Shown here one piece after another: positions 1-10,760 of a DNA stretch of 64,000 nucleotides; the stretch's first letter is position 1; each line of letters opens with the position of its first letter. The stretch comes from Sva-07 sp963717385. GTDB lineage: Bacteria > Actinomycetota > Acidimicrobiia > Acidimicrobiales > Ilumatobacteraceae. Both the position numbers and the translations under genes were made by a program. Below the pieces are notes generated by a model. The model was given only the letters and a program-made list of their open reading frames with translations, ran no database searches and was not told where the DNA came from. The stretch spans positions 124,001 to 188,000 of the forward strand of contig CAVQWE010000006.1 of assembly GCA_963717385.1 (NCBI GenBank), read 5' to 3'.

Positions 1-3000
1 GACGACGAGTCGGGTCTCGCTCTCGCGCTTCGCAGCAGCACTCGTGCGGTTCCGCTCCTGCTCCTCGGCGTGGGACTCGGCGCCGGTTCACTCATCTCGG
101 CCGTCGTCGCCGACGTCAGGATCCCGGTTGCCCGGCGCCGCTTGGTCAACCTGGGCCTCACCGCCGTGGTGGCGGCGGTGATCATCGCGAGTCTGCCTGC
201 GTTGTGGAATCGGGCGCTCGTCGACCCGGCGATCGATCGCGACCAGGATCCGCCGGCCGCCTGGATGGACGCCGCCGAGCGGCTCGACGCCACCGACCAG
301 TCAGCGCGGGTCATCCAGATCCCCGGCGCCGAGTTCGGCGCGTTCCGATGGGGTTACACCACCGATCATCCCCTGGTCGCGCTGACCGACAAGCCGGTCC
401 TCACCCGCGATCTGCTTCCCCTCGGATCGGCAGGAGCGATGGACCTGTTGTTCGCGCTCGACGACCGCGTTCAAGAGCTCACACTCGACCCCCAAGCCGT
501 TGCGCCGGTCGCACGGCTCTTCGGTGCCGACACCATCTGGCTGTCGAACGACGCCGCGTTCGAGCGGTTCCGCACCGCTCGACCCGACCTGGTCGACGCG
601 TTGCTCACCGAGGCCCCGGTCGACGGGATCGGGTCGGCGGAACGCTTCGGGGAACCCGTGGTCGAAGCGACGGAGGTCCCGATGGTCGACCCGGCCGAGC
701 TGATCGAGCCGCGCACCGCGCTGCAGGAGGTGGCGCTGCTGTCGGTCGACAACGACGCCTCGGTCATCCGGGCCAAGACCGAAACCGTGGTGTTGTCCGG
801 TTCGGGCGACGGCATCATCGATGCTGCCGCCGCTGGTCTCCTGTCGGGTTACGAACTCGTTCGAAGCAGCGGCGACACCGACGATGTGGTTGGTGCTCTC
901 GACGACGCGAGGGCACTGATCGTCACCGACACCAACCGTGACCAGGCGCGACACTGGCGTGGTTCGCAGGACACGCGTGGCCACACCGAACCAGGCGGGC
1001 CCGACGACGACGTGCTCACCGCTACCGCCGCCGACCAGCGCCTTGCGGTGTTCCCCGACGATCCCGATGTCCAGACCGTCGCAATCCAGGACGGCCCAGT
1101 GCGCGCCGAGGCCTCGAGCTACGGCGAACCGTTCGCGTACCGCCCCGAGGATCGCGCCGTCATGGCGATCGACGGTGACCCGACCACCGCCTGGCGCGTC
1201 GGCGATCACGGCGACCCGCTGGGCGAACAGATCCGTCTCACCGTCATCGGTGATGGCGCTGCGTCCACCTCGATGCGTCTGCTGCAGCCTGCGTCGCCCA
1301 CCGGTGGCCGCTCGATCAGTTCCGTCAGCGTCACCGTCGATGGTGGATCTGCGCTCGACGTCGCACTCGATGCCACGTCGCGAGATGGCGGCCAATTGGT
1401 CGAGATCCCGCAGGCGACGACGGGGAGCTCGATCGACATCGAGATCACCGGTCTCGAGCCCGGCACGTTCCCACTTGCTGCTGCTGTCGGCGGTGTCGGA
1501 TTCGCCGAGATCGATCTGGGCCTGGGGCCGACGACCGAATGGATCAGACCGCCGATCGACGGCCTGCTGGCGAGTGCTGCGTCGAGCGATGCACCGCCGC
1601 TGGCGCTGGTGTTCACCCGCCTGCGCACCGATGCCACCGACCCATGGCGGGCAGATCCCGAACGCATCCTGATGCGGCGATTCGAGCTGCCCGACGCCCT
1701 TGCAATGCAAGCATCGGCCACGCTGCGCATCGATCGCCGAGCGAGCGATGCCGACCTCGCCACCCTTCTGGCCCCCGCAGTCGTCGGGGCACCACCGCCG
1801 ATCGCATCGGCCAGGATCACCGGTGGTGTTGCCCAGCGCGGTGCCGCCGCGGCGGATGGCGACGTCGCAACGGCATGGACGACGCCGTTCGACGAAGCCG
1901 TCGGTTCGTCGCTGCGCTTCGACGATCTCGGCCCGCTCGGCGAGACACTGGTGATCGACCAGCGGGCGCCGGCGTCCTCGCCGATCACGGGCATGCGCAT
2001 CGAACGCACCGGATCGGACCCCGCCGCCATCGACGTCGTCGTACCGGCGCCTGATGTCGACGGACGCAGCCGCGTCGAGCTGCCCGAGGAGATCTCCGGG
2101 TCGGGCGGCGCACTCACGCTCACGATCACCGCCATCGACGCCCGCACCACCGTCGACCGCCGCTACGGCGACGTGCGAACGCTGCCAGCAGCGATCAGCG
2201 AATTGACCGGCACCGACGGCATCGACGTCAGCGGGATCGATGTCGGTGCGATCATCGAAGCGACGTGCGGCACCGATTCGTCCTCGAGTGCCGGGGCGTT
2301 CGTCGAGGTCGACGGCGACGAGGTGGAGCTGGAGTTCTCGACAACGGCCGGAGAGCTGCTCGACGGAGATCCGATCATCGCTCGACCCTGCGCGACGCTG
2401 AGCCTCGACGCGGGCACGCATGAACTCGTTGCACCGTCGGGCGGGCTTGCTGGCCTGAACGTCGACCAGGTCGTGCTCGCCGACCCCGATCTCCCGGCCC
2501 CGGCGTCTGCCGACTCGCTGGTCGACGTCGACGTGCAACGCAACGACCCCCGGGTTCGTGACGTCGAAGTGTCGGCGTGTCCCGATGGTTGCTGGTTGGT
2601 GCTGGGCGAGGGGTTCAACACCGAGTGGGAGGCCACGCTCGACGGGTCAGTGCTCGTTGGGCCGCCCGTTCCCGTCGATGGCGGATTCAACGGCTGGCAG
2701 CTTCCACCATCGTCCGAAGCGAGCACGGTGACGTTGCGATGGACCGCGCAGACGCCGGTCACGTTGGGGCTGATCGTGTCTGCGCTCGCGGCGCTCGTGT
2801 GCCTGATGATCGCAGCTGTGGGCGCCCGCTCGACCGTCGACCGCCAGCGCGGACCCCGACTGGTGCGTGGCCTGACTCCCCCGTCACGCCAGCGGGCACG
2901 AGCAACCGCGATCACCCTCGTGGGGGCCTGTGCGCTCCTGATCTCGCCGATCTGGGCCCTGGTTGCGCTGGTGCCGGCACTGACGCTGGTTGCCGCAACA

Positions 3001-3231
3001 GGGCGCTCGCGTTCCTCTGGCCGCTTGGTCGAGGCGAGCGGAGTGCTCGCTGCTGTTGCGGTGGCGGCATCAGTGCTGTGGATCGTGCGGCGTGATCGCC
3101 CCTTCCCGAACGCCGGGTGGACCGTTGCGTTCGATCACCTCAACGGCCTCGCCGTGTACGCAGCGCTGGCGATTGCCATCGGGGCCATGTTTGCTCCGGA
3201 CGCCTCCGGCGCCGCGGCCGAGCGGACCTGA
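1..3231 (+). CDS. AftD-like (DUF3367) arabinofuranosyltransferase-like membrane protein, 5'-truncated
   Basis: The frame is open from base 1, so the N-terminus lies outside the window; the GTG at 70 is probably internal. About 1,076 residues are visible. It resembles the C-terminal part of DUF3367/AftD enzymes, large GT-C membrane proteins that in mycobacteria add arabinofuranose from decaprenyl-phospho-arabinose on the outer face of the membrane. Seen: a hydrophobic stretch near the start, a long presumably extracellular part with two discoidin-like patches (AIDGDPTTAW near 1163 and ADGDVATAW near 1852), and four hydrophobic segments towards the end (about 2760-3215). It ends 19 bp before a paralogue that shares the same layout, so the pair looks like a tandem duplication. 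The acceptor and catalytic activity are not shown by the sequence; the GT-C catalytic part would lie upstream. Confidence 0.75.
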   Translation, partial: DDESGLALALRSSTRAVPLLLLGVGLGAGSLISAVVADVRIPVARRRLVNLGLTAVVAAVIIASLPALWNRALVDPAIDRDQDPPAAWMDAAERLDATDQSARVIQIPGAEFGAFRWGYTTDHPLVALTDKPVLTRDLLPLGSAGAMDLLFALDDRVQELTLDPQAVAPVARLFGADTIWLSNDAAFERFRTARPDLVDALLTEAPVDGIGSAERFGEPVVEATEVPMVDPAELIEPRTALQEVALLSVDNDASVIRAKTETVVLSGSGDGIIDAAAAGLLSGYELVRSSGDTDDVVGALDDARALIVTDTNRDQARHWRGSQDTRGHTEPGGPDDDVLTATAADQRLAVFPDDPDVQTVAIQDGPVRAEASSYGEPFAYRPEDRAVMAIDGDPTTAWRVGDHGDPLGEQIRLTVIGDGAASTSMRLLQPASPTGGRSISSVSVTVDGGSALDVALDATSRDGGQLVEIPQATTGSSIDIEITGLEPGTFPLAAAVGGVGFAEIDLGLGPTTEWIRPPIDGLLASAASSDAPPLALVFTRLRTDATDPWRADPERILMRRFELPDALAMQASATLRIDRRASDADLATLLAPAVVGAPPPIASARITGGVAQRGAAAADGDVATAWTTPFDEAVGSSLRFDDLGPLGETLVIDQRAPASSPITGMRIERTGSDPAAIDVVVPAPDVDGRSRVELPEEISGSGGALTLTITAIDARTTVDRRYGDVRTLPAAISELTGTDGIDVSGIDVGAIIEATCGTDSSSSAGAFVEVDGDEVELEFSTTAGELLDGDPIIARPCATLSLDAGTHELVAPSGGLAGLNVDQVVLADPDLPAPASADSLVDVDVQRNDPRVRDVEVSACPDGCWLVLGEGFNTEWEATLDGSVLVGPPVPVDGGFNGWQLPPSSEASTVTLRWTAQTPVTLGLIVSALAALVCLMIAAVGARSTVDRQRGPRLVRGLTPPSRQRARATAITLVGACALLISPIWALVALVPALTLVAATGRSRSSGRLVEASGVLAAVAVAASVLWIVRRDRPFPNAGWTVAFDHLNGLAVYAALAIAIGAMFAPDASGAAAERT

Positions 3232-3250
3232 GCCTGTACCTTTGCCGACG

Positions 3251-6200
3251 ATGTCCGGGCCCGGCCGAGCGATGATCGAGCGTGCCTCGAAACACCCCGA
3301 TCGCGCTGCGGCGATCGTGCTCGCGTTGTTTGCCTACGTCCCCATCCTGCTGACCGACGTCGGCCGGGTGAGCGCCGACACCAAGTCGTACCTCACCATC
3401 GACCCGTCGGCGCTGCTGGCACAGGCAACCTCGATGTGGGACCCGAGCGTCGGTGCCGGCACCGTTCCGCACCAGAACATCGGCTATCTGTTCCCGCTCG
3501 GCCCCTACTACTGGGTGATGGATGCAATCGGCATCCCCGATTGGGTGACACAACGGTTGTTGTGGGGCACCATCGTGTTCGCCGCCGCGTACGGCATGTT
3601 TCGCCTCGCCAGATGGCTCGGCTGGAGCGCAGCGGGGGCGCTCGTCGCCGCCTTCGCCTACGGATTCAGCCCGTACGTGTTGTCGTATCTCGCACGGTTG
3701 TCGATCATCTTGGCGCCCTGGGCGGCGCTGCCGTGGATGATCCTGCTGGCAGCCAAGGCGGCCAGGACCAGATCGTGGAAACCCGCCGCCCAGTTCGCCG
3801 TGATCGTCGCATTGGTCGGCTCGGTCAACGCCACGTCACTCGTACTCGCCGGCCTCGGACCGGTGATCTGGCTGATCACCGATGTCGTCACCCGCCGGGT
3901 CGCTGTGGGCGACGCGGTGCGGGCCGCAGCGAAGATCGGTGTGCTCTCCGCTGCGGTGTCGGTGTGGTGGGTCGTGGCGTTGCGGGTACAGGGCACCTAC
4001 GGCATCCCGATTCTGCGGTACACCGAGACCTACGAGTCGGTGGCGAGTTCGAGCACGCCGGCTGAGATCATCCGTGGGCTCGGATACTGGTTCCTGTATG
4101 GCGGCGACCGCCTCGACCCGTGGGTGGAACCGGCCGGGCCGTACTTCGATTCGGTGATCGTGATGGCGATCGGGTTCACCGTCGCTGGGGTCGCGCTGCT
4201 CGGGTTCCTCACCCGATTCTCGGGTCGGGCAACGGCGGCAGTGCTGTTGGTGGTCGGACTCGCCGTGGCGGTCGGCGCTGCACCACTCGACAGCTCGACC
4301 CCGTACGGGCGACTGTTTCGTTGGTTCGCCTCCGATACCACCGCTGGGCTGGCACTGCGGTCCACGCCTCGTGCCGCGCCGCTGGTGATCCTGGCACTTG
4401 CGTTCGGGTTGGGGGCCAGCGCCGAGTGGCTCCGCCGACGGGTGTGTCTCCGGGCCACGACGCACGGCAGTCGACCACAGACCGCACGTCGGATCGGTCT
4501 CGTCGCCCCTGCCGGCATGATCGCCTTGCTGGCACTGCAGTTCTTCCCCTGGTTCACGTCCGACGCCCTCTCATCGTCGTTGCAACGCGACGAGGAACTG
4601 CCCGCCTACGTCACCGACTACGCACGGTGGCTCGACGCCAACACACGCGAGACCAGCACCGGGCGCGTGTGGGAGATTCCCGCAGCCGACTTCGCCAACT
4701 ACCGCTGGGGTGGCACCGTCGACGCCGCACTGCCCGGATTGATCGATCGGCCCTACGTTGCCCGAGAAGCGGTGCTGCAAGGCGGTGTGGCCACCGCAGA
4801 CCTGCTCAACGCGTTCGAACGGCGCCTTCCCGAGGGCTGGTTCGAACCCGAGACGTTGGCGCCGATCGCTGGGTTGCTCGGAGTCGACACCGTGGCTGTG
4901 CGAAACGACCTCGAACACGAGCGGTACCTGCTCGCACGGCCCGGATCGCTCTGGCCCGACGTTGTCGGAGCACTGGGCGAACCCGACTATGCCGGACCGA
5001 TCGTTCGCGACGAGACCGAGATCCCCCTGATCGACGAGCGCACGCTTGCCGACGTCGACCTGGTCGACCTCTTCCCAGCCGTCGCAGCGTTCGACCTCGA
5101 TCCGGTACCGCTCACGCGTTCGGTCGGCGCTGACGCACCGGTGGTGATGGCGGGAAACGCCGAAGGGATCGTCGACCTCGCCGGCGCCGGGCTCCTCGAC
5201 CCGAACCGGCCGGTGCTGTTCGCGTCGACGCTCGATGATCTGCAAGCCACCGGCGAGTTCGATCCGGCCATGCTCGGATCAGACCCCTGGTGGATCGTCA
5301 CCGACACCAACCGGCGCCAGGCTCGCCACTGGTCGACCGTCAGCTCGAACCTCGGTGCGCTCGAGACCGCCGACGGGTCGCTCGGCCTCGACGACGACCC
5401 GGGCAACCAGCAGCTCGACGTGTTCGACCCCCTCAACGACAGCGCCGATCGACCGCGCCAGACCGTGGCCGTACACGACGGCGATGTCGCCGATGTTCGT
5501 GCGAGCTACTACGGCAACCGGGTGGCGTTCACCACCGGCGATGCGCCGGCGTTCGCCATCGACGGCGACCCTGCCACCGCATGGCGCGGCAGGCGCGTTC
5601 GGACCGACGACCGGCTTGCGCTGGGAGGTCGACCTGGTCGAGCCGGCAACCACGTCGACCATCGCCATCCTCCAGCCGACCACGGGTGCCACCAACCGCT
5701 ACATCGTCGACGGGCGGATCACCCTCGACGACGGCCTCGACACCGAAACGACATTCGACGTGACGCTCGGGGAAGAATCGCGCAGCGTTCCCGGGCAGAC
5801 GATCGAGCTGCCGATCGATTCGTTCCAGACGATGCGCTTCGAGGTTCGACGCGACAACGTGGGCGAGATTGCCGACTACACCGCCTGGCCGGGGGTCGGC
5901 CTGGCTGAGGTCACCATCCCGGGGGTCAGCGACGACCGGATCGTGCGCCTGCCGAGCCTCGACGCGTTCGACATCGGTGACCCCGCGACCAGCGCCGACC
6001 AGCGCCTCACCTACATGTTCACGAGACAGCGCATCGATCCGGCGACACCCAACGAGAGCCCAGCTGAGCGTTTCCTCACACGCGAATTCGACGTCCCGAC
6101 CACGAGAAGTTTCTCGATCACCGGTGAGGCACGCGTCTCCGGTCGGGCGTCCGAGGCCGCATTGACGACCCTTTTCGGCGACGAGGTGGTCGTGTACGCC

Positions 6201-7592
6201 GACCGGGCGCTGCGAGGCAGTCCGGCCTCCCGGGGGGCATCAGCGTTCGACGACGACCCCACCACGGTCTGGCAGACACCGTTCGACGAGGTCGTGGGTG
6301 CTGCGGTCACCATCGAGCATGCGACCACGATCGACGCCGATGTGCTGCGACTCACGTGGGTGGACGACGGACTTCACTCGATTCCCACCGAGATCACCGT
6401 CACCAGCGACGAGTTCGACGTCCGAACACTGCAAGTGCCGTCGACTGCACCCGTCGATGGACGCTCGTCGGTCGAGCTGGAAATTCCCGGATACCGCTCG
6501 GCCGTGTCGACGATCACGGTCACGGGCGTCGACCAACGAACAACTCCGGAGTACTTCTCTCGTCTCCCCAAGGTGCTTCCCCTCGGCATCAGCGGAATTC
6601 GCTTCGACGACGAAGCGCCCATCACCTTCGACCGCAACGCCGACCTCGATACAGGCTGCCGCGACGATCTGCTGATGATCGACGGAGCGAGCGTGCCGAT
6701 GCGCATCATCGCAACGATGGGCGACGCGATCGATCGCAAAGAGCTCGCCCTCGAACCCTGCGGATCCGAGCTCACGCTGGCGCCTGGGCTCCACCGGCTG
6801 CAGGCCGGTCCAGGCGCCGCCACCGGCATCGACCTCGACCGAATCGTTCTCGACAGCGACGTCTCCCGCTCGCCCGCCGTGGTGACTCCAGCACCTTCGG
6901 TGACGACGAATTCTGTGGCCGACACTCGCCTTCAGCTGACCGTGGAGCCGTCCGAGGCAGACTCGTGGCTCGTGCTCGCCCAGAGCTGGAACGCTGGGTG
7001 GACTGCGACCGTCGATGGCGAATCGCTCGGGGCTCCGGTGCTGATCGACGGCTACGCGAACGGCTGGCTCCTGTCGGGCTCCGACGCCGAGCGGACCGTG
7101 GTGCTCGACTGGACGCCGCAACGCATCGTGACGATCGCACTCTGGTTCTCGCTCGTCGTCGGCCTGCTGGTGATCGCGCTCCTGGTGCGCACACGGCGCG
7201 ATCCCGTCCCCGTATCGCTGCACTCGGCCACCGAGGGCGTTCATCTGGAGACAGGCTCGCCGACGACGCAGACCGTGCGATGGCGCAACAGCTGGACGCT
7301 GGCCGTGGTGTGGATCGCAACGATTGCGTTCCTCGCCGGGCCGATACCCGCGATCGGTGCCGGCGTCGTGCTCCTCCTCGCGCCGACCCGGGGTTGGGTT
7401 CCGCTGGCTGTGGTGCTGGTGTTCGGATCGATCGCCGCTGGAGCGATCATGGCGTTCGAGTGGCGCTACGACTTTCCGCCCGGGCCCGACTGGCCGAGCC
7501 GATTCACGTGGACCGCTCCGCTGGTGTGGCTCTGTGTTGCCGCGGTCGCAACGGTGGCGATCATGCCCAACGGCGTCAAGCGCGCACGGTAG
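3251..7592 (+). CDS. AftD-like (DUF3367) arabinofuranosyltransferase-like membrane protein, one frameshift
   Basis: The complete gene gives about 1,446 residues if a single +1 shift near 5585-5600 is corrected; mycobacterial AftD is about 1,400. The upstream frame carries a GT-C-like N-terminus (residues 15-480) with many hydrophobic helices and the motif RVSADTKSYL in the first loop. A region matching the previous gene follows (pattern GRVWEIPAADFANYRWG against ARVIQIPGAEFGAFRWG). Two discoidin-like patches (AIDGDPATAW near 5560, FDDDPTTVWQTPFDE near 6250) and C-terminal membrane helices complete it. Homology stays continuous across the shift, which is why I read it as one gene. ATG 3251 is the first start; ATG 3272 is an alternative. 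Expected substrate is decaprenyl-phospho-arabinose, made by the 10.8-15.7 kb cluster; this link is inferred. Confidence 0.8.
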
Positions 7593-7604
7593 GGTCCGCT
7601 CCTC

Positions 7605-8375
7605 GTGCGCACACTCATCATCGTGCCGACCCACAACGAGGCGGCGAACATCTCCAACGTGCTCGAACGCATCCGTGATGCAGTTCCGAGCGCGGATGTC
7701 CTCGTGATCGACGACATGTCGATCGACGACACGCGCCTCATCGTCGGCGATCTCGCAGCCGACGACGAGCACATCCGGCTCGAGACGCGTGAAGTGAAGC
7801 GTGGACTCGGCGACGCCTACCTCCACGCCTTCGCCATCGGTCTGCGCGAGGGCTACGACGCACTGGTCGAGATCGACGCCGACCTGTCACATGATCCGGC
7901 CGACCTTCCGATGATGCTCGACCTCGCCGAGCGAGGGATTGCACTCGTGATCGGCTCTCGGTACATCCCTGGCGGTTCCGTGATCGGCTGGCCGCGCCGA
8001 CGAACCTGGCTGTCGCGCTGGGGCAACCGATACGCAGGCCTGGTCCTCGGGCTGGCCCTCAACGACGCCACCGCCGGCTACCGGGTGTATCGGGCCGACA
8101 CCCTGCGAACAATCGGCCTCGACGGCGTGCAGGCCGACGGCTACGGATTCCAGGTCGAGATGACCTATCGGGTCGTCGGAGCCGGTCTCAGCGTGGTCGA
8201 GGTCCCGATCGCCTTCCGCGATCGCGTCGCGGGCACCTCCAAGATGCACCGCGGCATCGTGATCGAGGCGTTCAAGCTGGTCACGTTCTGGGGACTTCGC
8301 GACATGGTCACGCTGCGCCGAGCACGGCGCACCTACCGATCGCTCCCCACCGAACTCGACGACCCCCTCGTCTGA
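7605..8375 (+). CDS. Polyprenol-phosphate mannose synthase-like GT2
   Basis: A 256-residue GT2 glycosyltransferase of the dolichol/polyprenol-phosphate mannose synthase family, resembling the catalytic domain of mycobacterial Ppm1. It would transfer mannose from GDP-mannose to polyprenyl phosphate at the cytoplasmic face, giving the donor for extracytoplasmic mannosyltransferases. Seen: N-terminal IIVPTHNEAANI, the nucleotide-binding DDMSIDDT, the metal-binding DADLSHDP near residue 95, and the C-terminal FRDRVAGTSKM typical of DPM enzymes. No membrane anchor or Lnt-like domain is attached, unlike the two-domain Ppm1 of M. tuberculosis. The GTG at 7605 lies 12 bp after the AftD-like stop, so the three genes are probably co-transcribed. 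The sugar could also be glucose or another hexose. Confidence 0.85.
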   Translation: MRTLIIVPTHNEAANISNVLERIRDAVPSADVLVIDDMSIDDTRLIVGDLAADDEHIRLETREVKRGLGDAYLHAFAIGLREGYDALVEIDADLSHDPADLPMMLDLAERGIALVIGSRYIPGGSVIGWPRRRTWLSRWGNRYAGLVLGLALNDATAGYRVYRADTLRTIGLDGVQADGYGFQVEMTYRVVGAGLSVVEVPIAFRDRVAGTSKMHRGIVIEAFKLVTFWGLRDMVTLRRARRTYRSLPTELDDPLV

Positions 8376-8400
8376 ACCGACCCATCTCGACCACTTCTGT

Positions 8401-9273
8401 TCAGTCGGGCGAACCAACGGTGTCGACTCCCGGGTCGGGGCTGGCTGCGATCACCGCATGCATCCTCAGCGACATGGTGAATCGATCCTGACGAGCAGCG
8501 TCGTGGACACTTGCCACGAAGTCTGCGGCACCGTTCGGGTCGAGTTGCTTCGCGTCGATGAGGTCCTCCGCGAGGCTCTCCATCGAGAAGCAACCATCGG
8601 GGGCTGGCACGTCGTCGGGGTCCCAGACGTTCCAGATCTGTGTTCGCGTCGTCTGTGCGACCACGTCGAGGCCGCCTGCTTCCAGCAACTCGGCCAAGCG
8701 TTTCCCGACGTGCGACGGCCGGTTGCGTTCGACACGCATGGCGTTGCGGATCTTCTCGCTGAGGGCGGGGCTGCCGATGTCGATGGTGAAGGTCGACCAA
8801 TCGGTGTCGATCAAAGCGATTCGCCCGCCTGGCCGCAGCACGCGGCACATCTCGGACACGGCGACCTGCGGATCGGAGAGCCATTGCAATGTGCGTTCGC
8901 ACCGTACGGCGTCGAATGACCGGCTGATCTCGTCCAAGGCCATCGCATCACCCAGCACCAAGCGAACTGCACACGGTGCACCTTGCGAACGCCGTCGGGC
9001 GACCTCCAGCATCTCAGCGCTGCTGTCGAGCCCGACGACTTCGCCCGTGGCGCCGAGTTCGGCAGCGAGCGAGACCAGGGCCTCACCTGGACCACACCCC
9101 ACGTCGAGGAGTCGCTCGCCCAAACAGAGCTCGAGCCCCTGGCGTTCCCATTCGCGAAGTACTCGTGTGGCATCCCAACGTCCGGTTGCGTCCATCGCCT
9201 CGACCAGGACAGACACGTGGCCGTCGTCGTCGACTTGCCGATAGCCGAGCCGATGGGCGTCTGATGCACTCAC
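8401..9273 (-). CDS. SAM-dependent class I methyltransferase
   Basis: A methyltransferase of about 290 residues of the UbiE/Methyltransf_11 type. Motif I is LLDVGCGPGEALVSLAAELG, followed by the acidic motif VVGLDSS, VLGDAMALD, and CRVLRPGGRIALIDTDW in the post-motif region. The substrate cannot be deduced; small-molecule methylation is the usual role. I chose the GTG at 9273 because the coding signal begins there and the longer frame to 9357 would add residues with no family resemblance. TAGTCT lies a few bases upstream on the minus strand and could be a -10 element of a near-leaderless transcript, though this is weak. The gene converges with the mannose synthase-like gene (25 bp apart) and diverges from the DUF222 gene. 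Confidence 0.8.
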   Translation of the reverse strand: MSASDAHRLGYRQVDDDGHVSVLVEAMDATGRWDATRVLREWERQGLELCLGERLLDVGCGPGEALVSLAAELGATGEVVGLDSSAEMLEVARRRSQGAPCAVRLVLGDAMALDEISRSFDAVRCERTLQWLSDPQVAVSEMCRVLRPGGRIALIDTDWSTFTIDIGSPALSEKIRNAMRVERNRPSHVGKRLAELLEAGGLDVVAQTTRTQIWNVWDPDDVPAPDGCFSMESLAEDLIDAKQLDPNGAADFVASVHDAARQDRFTMSLRMHAVIAASPDPGVDTVGSPD

Positions 9274-9389
9274 GCACAGAAGACTAAACGGCGGGAGCGG
9301 CCCACGATCTCGGAGCCGAGACGCGACCACGCCGGTGCGGTCGAGCATGCCGGCCAACTGTGTGGCACCCCCTGTTCATACTGGGATGC

Positions 9390-10612
9390 ATGGAGATCGC
9401 AGGGGTGATCGAGCGGGTCGAGCGCATCGCCGAGGTGCGGCGCAAACCCTGCCGCACCGGCCGATCTGGTCCGCCACGGGCTCATCGCAGTACGTGAGAT
9501 CGAAGCGTGGTGCGCCGCCCAACACGCCGGACTCGTCACCCAGCTTCGTCCCGTCGATTCATTCCCCGAAAAGACCATCGCCGACGCCGCCAAGACATCG
9601 CTCGGCCAGGCAACCAAGACCACCGAACGAGCCACCACGCTCGATGCGACCCCATCACTGGCCGCAGCGCTTGAGCAACGGCGCCATCACCGCTGCACAC
9701 ATCGATGCCGTCACCCGCACCTCCAAACGCCTCGACGGCGACAAGCGCACCCGGCTGATCGAACGCGCCGACGCACTCGCAGCGGTCGCCACCGCCGCAA
9801 CCGTCGACCAGTTCGCGAAACGGTTGGAGCTGGAGGCCAAACGACTCGACACCGACGACGGCTCCGAACGCTTGGAACACCAACGACGCGCGGTACGGGC
9901 GCGCACCTGGGTCGACCCCGAAGGCATGTGGAACCTCACCGCCCGCCTCGACCCACTCACCGGGGTCAAGATCGCCGCACGCCTCGACGTCGCCGTCGAA
10001 TCGTTGTTCGCCGAATCGTACCCGACCACTGCCCCACCGACCCCATCGAGAAACAGCAGTTCCTCACCGCCCACGCCCTCACCCGACTCGTCATCGACAC
10101 CGGTGTCGGCACACGCCCAGGACGTTCCGAGTTCGTCGCCGTCATCGATGCCGACGCACCAGGTCAGCGCGGACCAACCGTCGAGTTCTCCATCCCCGTC
10201 GAACTACCCGCCCGAGTGCTCGCCACACTCGCCGGCGACGCCGACATCACCGCCGTCGTCGTTCGCAACGGCGTCGTGCTCCACGCACCCGGCGAACTGA
10301 ACCTCGGCCGCACCACCCGGCTCGCCAACCGCGCCCAACGACGAGCACTCCGAGCGCTGTACTCGTGCTGCTCCAATACCCGGCTGCACCGTCGCCTACG
10401 ACCGCTGCAAACTCCACCACATCATCTGGTGGCGCAACAACGGAACCACCGATCTCGCCAACTTGCTCCCCGTGTGCACCGTCCACCACACCAAGATCCA
10501 CCACGACGGCTGGACAGTGTCACTCGGACCCAACCGAGAACTCACCCTCACACTCCCCGATGGCACCATCCGCACCACCGGCCCACCAACACGCCGACAA
10601 CCCGCCGCCTGA
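9390..10612 (+). pseudogene. DUF222/HNH endonuclease family gene with four frameshifts
   Basis: This is a 13E12-type DUF222 protein with a C-terminal HNH nuclease domain, a family found in many copies in actinobacteria; its biological role is unclear. The product is readable only by moving between frames. It begins at ATG 9390, gains a base near 9447 (a ccc run), gains one near 9667, loses one near 10025 and gains one near 10375. After correction the order is DUF222 core (AAHIDAVTRTSKRLDGDKR, then LTARLDPLTGVKIAARLD), a middle section (CPTDPIEKQQFLTAHALTRL), and the HNH core with CKLHHIIWWRNNG and VCTVHHTKIHHDGW. All core residues are intact once the frames are joined. Four indels in 1.2 kb may be real decay, but neighbouring essential genes carry similar indels, so sequencing error is at least as likely. 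Confidence 0.75.
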
Positions 10613-10625
10613 CCCTCAGAGGGTC
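10611..10625. terminator. Short GC-rich hairpin after the DUF222 gene
   Basis: GACCCTC and GAGGGTC flank a single A and overlap the DUF222 stop codon. It could act as a weak terminator between this gene and the convergent glycosyltransferase, but it has no T-tract and its maximal loop is very small. The rest of 10613-10760 holds nothing I can recognise. Confidence 0.3.
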
Positions 10626-10760
10626 GGGCCACCGCATCATCAGAGTCGAACGGCGCAGTCGCCGACGTCGCCCAACGAACGCCACCTCAACCAACATCCA
10701 GGCCCCGCGCCTCCATGTCCAGATCGTGGGCGACGCGAGCAGCCAGTCGGTGTACTCGGG

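Noticed and set aside
301..2538. A 745-codon open frame on the minus strand opposite the AftD-like gene
   Set aside because: High GC lowers stop frequency in antisense frames. The translation is Arg/Gly/Asp-rich without motifs, while the plus-strand frame has clear family features and a partner paralogue.
5235..7592. A separate 785-residue gene beginning at 5235
   Set aside because: Its first 115 codons are a shadow of the upstream frame; homology continues from the 3251 frame at about 5590, so it is the second half of the AftD-like gene.
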